Source: Parasediminibacterium sp051861445
GTDB taxonomy: Bacteria > Bacteroidota > Bacteroidia > Chitinophagales > Chitinophagaceae
NCBI GenBank assembly: GCA_051861445.1
Contig: JBHYCS010000004.1
Coordinates: 62,001 to 126,000, forward strand
Direction of reading: 5' to 3'
DNA: 64,000 nt
Positions within the stretch are counted from its first letter, which is position 1. Every line of letters starts with the position of its first letter. Made by a program: the position numbers and the translations under genes. Positions 61,707 to 64,000 of this stretch are shown one piece after another. Under the pieces are notes generated by a model, which was not told the origin of the DNA, ran no database searches, and worked only from the letters and a program-made list of their open reading frames with translations.

Positions 61707-62273
61707 GTGAAAGCGGAAATTAACGAACAAGCATTACTAAAAGGACTGGCTAATAACGACACTAAGGCCATTGAAGCGATTTACAAAATGAACTTCAATA
61801 TGGTACAGAATTTCGTTATTAATAATAATGGATCTTACGACGAAGCAAGAGACATTTTTCAGGAAGCAATGATTGCACTGTATGAAAAAGCACAAAGCGA
61901 ATCATTTGTTTTAACCTGTAAAATTAATACCTATGTATATTCCATATGCCGGAGGCTCTGGCTTAAACGGCTTCAACAATTGGGAAAATATCATAATCAA
62001 ATTGACAGTCTTGAAGAGACTGTTCAAGTGGAAGAAGACCTTGAGGTTCATGAAAAACGCAATGCCGATTTTGAGATAATGGAAAGGGCGATGGGAAGTT
62101 TAGGAGAACCGTGTAAAGGATTGCTAGAAGGGTATTATGTGAAGAAAATGGATATGCAAGCTCTGGCAAAAGAGTTTGGTTATACCAACGCTGATAATGC
62201 AAAAAACCAGAAATACAAATGCTTAATGCGATTGAAAAAACTGTTTTTTGCTCAATACAATATAGGAGAGTAA
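61707..62273 (+). CDS. ECF-type RNA polymerase sigma factor
   Basis: 188 aa from a GTG start. Seen: region 2 with N-N-D-T-K-A-I-E-A-I-Y and R-D-I-F-Q-E-A-M-I-A-L-Y-E (about 49-61); region 4 helix-turn-helix with D-M-Q-A-L-A-K-E-F-G-Y (about 152-162). Its stop lies 4 bp before a gene whose N-terminus looks anti-sigma-like, so they are a regulator pair. Known: ECF sigma factors are held inactive by membrane anti-sigma factors until a signal frees them. Confidence 0.87.
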   Translation: MKAEINEQALLKGLANNDTKAIEAIYKMNFNMVQNFVINNNGSYDEARDIFQEAMIALYEKAQSESFVLTCKINTYVYSICRRLWLKRLQQLGKYHNQIDSLEETVQVEEDLEVHEKRNADFEIMERAMGSLGEPCKGLLEGYYVKKMDMQALAKEFGYTNADNAKNQKYKCLMRLKKLFFAQYNIGE

Positions 62274-62277
62274 GATT

Positions 62278-63408
62278 ATGAATAATATGAACGAAGATGT
62301 TTTAATGTTGCAAGCTATTGAAAGGTATCTCGACGGCTCCATGTTACCTGATGAAAAAGCTTATTTTGAACAGTTAAGAAAAAATACGCCTGAGATAGAT
62401 CAAATGGTTGTTGAACATTCTATGTTTTTACACCAAATGGATGCTTTTACCAACAGAGTTCATTTTAAACACGACTTACATCAAATTCATTCAAAACTCT
62501 TATTACAAGGAGATATTAATGAGGGTGGTGAAACTAATTTTAAAGGGAAAGTAATTCAGCTTTATCAACGTTATAAAAGAGACATTGCTATAGCAGCTTC
62601 TGCTGGTGGTGTAATAGCGTTAGTTATAAGCGGTATCATCAGTTATTTTACGCCTGCTGTTAATAACAGCAAATTGCAGCAATTAAGTGTTGATATTGCC
62701 TCTATTAAAATGAACCAACAAGTTCAAGGTTCAATCATTAATGAAGTGAAAAGCAAACTTCCTGCAAACGCTAGCCTTATAAGTGGTGGTTCTGGATTTT
62801 TAATTGATGGAAAAGGATACATTATTACCAATGCACACGTTTTAAAAGGAAATAGTGCTATTGTGGTAAATAGTGAGGGACAAGAATTTAAGGCCGATAT
62901 TGTAGTAATGGATGCAAAAAAAGATTTGGCTTTGCTTAAAATAAATGATGAAGACTTTAAAGTAGTTAAATCATTACCTTTTAGTATTGATAAAAGCAAC
63001 GCTGATTTAGGAGAAGAAATATTTACACTTGGTTATCCTCGTGACGATAATACGCTTACATATATTCAAGGTTCTTTAAGTGCACAATCTGGTTTTCATG
63101 GCGATACATTGAGTTACCAAATTCAAACCAATTCAAATCCTGGTAACAGTGGTGGACCAGTTTTGAATAAAAATGGAGAAGTAATTGGTATTTTAAGTTC
63201 TAGACAAACACAAGCCGATGGCGTTACTTTTGCTATTAAAAGTAAAAATATCTACTCTTTTATTGAAGAATATAGAGATATTGATACAACAATTCGAAAA
63301 ATTAAACTATCACAAACAACTAGTTTAAAAGGTAAAGCAAGAGAAAATCAAGTGAAAAAAGTAGAAGGCTTTGTATACTCTGTTAAAGCGTATAATAAGG
63401 CTAAATAA
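62278..63408 (+). CDS. Anti-sigma-like N-terminus fused to a trypsin-like (HtrA-type) protease
   Basis: 376 aa. Seen: residues 1-100 cytosolic and helical, beginning with L-M-L-Q-A-I-E-R-Y-L-D-G, the usual form of Bacteroidota anti-sigma cytoplasmic domains; one membrane helix about 103-124; then a trypsin-like domain with catalytic triad His187 (T-N-A-H-V), Asp216 (K-K-D-L-A-L-L-K) and Ser291 (G-N-S-G-G-P). No PDZ domain. It starts 4 bp after the sigma stop. Inference: a periplasmic protease whose state or proteolysis is relayed to the sigma factor by its own cytoplasmic half. The sigma-binding role is inferred from context. Confidence 0.82.
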   Translation: MNNMNEDVLMLQAIERYLDGSMLPDEKAYFEQLRKNTPEIDQMVVEHSMFLHQMDAFTNRVHFKHDLHQIHSKLLLQGDINEGGETNFKGKVIQLYQRYKRDIAIAASAGGVIALVISGIISYFTPAVNNSKLQQLSVDIASIKMNQQVQGSIINEVKSKLPANASLISGGSGFLIDGKGYIITNAHVLKGNSAIVVNSEGQEFKADIVVMDAKKDLALLKINDEDFKVVKSLPFSIDKSNADLGEEIFTLGYPRDDNTLTYIQGSLSAQSGFHGDTLSYQIQTNSNPGNSGGPVLNKNGEVIGILSSRQTQADGVTFAIKSKNIYSFIEEYRDIDTTIRKIKLSQTTSLKGKARENQVKKVEGFVYSVKAYNKAK

Positions 63409-63429
63409 AATAATTAAAGCGATAATAGT

Positions 63430-63461
63430 AAAAAGCTCCAAAGTTAACTTTGGAGCTTTTT
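63430..63461. terminator. Perfect palindromic bidirectional terminator
   Basis: Two 16-base arms meet at the centre (AAAAAGCTCCAAAGTT and complement); serves the protease gene and the convergent GNAT gene. Confidence 0.85.
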
Positions 63462-63483
63462 AGTGTAATAGATAAAAATAAAT

Positions 63484-63969
63484 TTAATCTAACTCTTTCA
63501 ACATCCAAATATCACAACCACTATGTCCACTATTTCCTAATGGTGAGTTTAATCGCTGAAAGCCATATTTTTTGTAAGTATCAATGGCTTTTTTTAGTTC
63601 AGGCATTGTTTCTAAATAAATTTTAGAATAGCCATTTTCTTTTGCCCAATTGCAGCATGTATCCATTAATTTTTTTCCAGTTCCTTTACCTCTAGCATTT
63701 TTTCGTAAATACATTTTTACCAATTCTGCCGTTCCATTCGGTAATTCTTCTGTTGGAAAAATGCCGCCACCACCAACGATTTCATCTTCAATAGTAGCAA
63801 TAAAATAGACACTTCCTTTCGTTTGAAAAAGTTCATATAGATGATCTGTTGATGCATCAAAATATACTGTACCCACTTTATTTGCTCCAAATTCTTCTAA
63901 GCTTGTACGAATAATAGTGGCAATAAAAGTATTATCCGTTGGTACAATTTTTCTAATAATAACATTCAT
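63484..63969 (-). CDS. GNAT-family N-acetyltransferase
   Basis: 161 aa. Seen: GNAT motif A with L-R-K-N-A-R-G-K-G-T-G-K-K-L-M (about 87-101), the acetyl-CoA pyrophosphate loop, and C-terminal Y-K-K-Y-G-F. Acceptor unknown. Last gene in the window, starting 31 bp before its end. Confidence 0.9.
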   Translation of the reverse strand: MNVIIRKIVPTDNTFIATIIRTSLEEFGANKVGTVYFDASTDHLYELFQTKGSVYFIATIEDEIVGGGGIFPTEELPNGTAELVKMYLRKNARGKGTGKKLMDTCCNWAKENGYSKIYLETMPELKKAIDTYKKYGFQRLNSPLGNSGHSGCDIWMLKELD

Positions 63970-64000
63970 AAAAAGTATGTAACAGTTTTAAGAGCAAATA

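Overview
The window reads as chromosomal DNA of a low-GC member of Bacteroidota, most likely Chitinophagales/Chitinophagaceae. Supporting marks are type IX secretion genes (PorQ, a PorV/PorQ relative and a PorU2-type C25 sortase), a type III glutamine synthetase, the L28-L33-DUF4295 ribosomal operon, a bacillithiol-system YtxJ, TAnnTTTG promoter boxes very close to start codons, and almost no Shine-Dalgarno sequences. The species cannot be named from sequence alone.

Layout. 1-9159 (minus strand) is a type I restriction-modification island: hsdM, hsdS, four tandem ~70-bp repeats, a GxxExxY gene, a vestigial second hsdR start, a frameshifted and truncated rhuM, hsdR, a PD-(D/E)XK-like gene and the start of a PLD-family gene. 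HsdR carries a complete REP-associated tyrosine transposase (RAYT, Y1/HUH) domain inserted in frame between helicase motifs, and REP-like hairpins sit at both edges of the insert. 9302-10477 holds two orphan genes, a small HTH protein behind a perfect 23-bp inverted-repeat operator and a coiled-coil protein. 10505-17963 is a nitrogen block: a THI5/NMT1-like binding protein, GSIII, and two ammonium transporters with an outer-membrane barrel between them. Then come tRNA-Gln and tyrS. 20120-26692 is the PorV-like/PorU2/RDD operon. 26766-32643 is housekeeping: bioB, rluD, lipB, a secreted protein, an ACC-deaminase-like gene and a nucleotidyltransferase.

32733-34039 is the second accessory spot. 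A toxin-tail remnant coupled by a TAATG overlap to an Imm49-family immunity gene lies between two 99-bp copies (98/99 identical) of the 3' end of an M16 peptidase gene. 33941-43172 holds the M16 peptidase, an AlkD-like protein, porQ, DUF4295-rpmG-rpmB, a beta-propeller protein, a DMT transporter, a DPM1-like glycosyltransferase and a DnaQ-like exonuclease. 43203-46088 has a dispersed repeat, a 39-aa lipoprotein, ytxJ and three small secreted proteins. 46272-53823 holds a Gfo/Idh oxidoreductase with a sugar transferase, an M1 peptidase, a FemAB/GNAT-like protein, ispD, a YkgJ-type protein and a sterol-desaturase-family protein. 54456-63969 holds gcvP, a rhodanese, a PASTA protein, ddl, a ferredoxin, an acyl-CoA reductase, a tiny lipoprotein, an ECF sigma factor paired with an anti-sigma-like/trypsin-like fusion, and a GNAT enzyme.

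The two most unusual structures are the transposase-in-restriction-enzyme fusion with its translated REP hairpins and the toxin/immunity insertion that rebuilds the tail of the M16 gene. All functional statements rest on motif recognition by eye; no database search was run.
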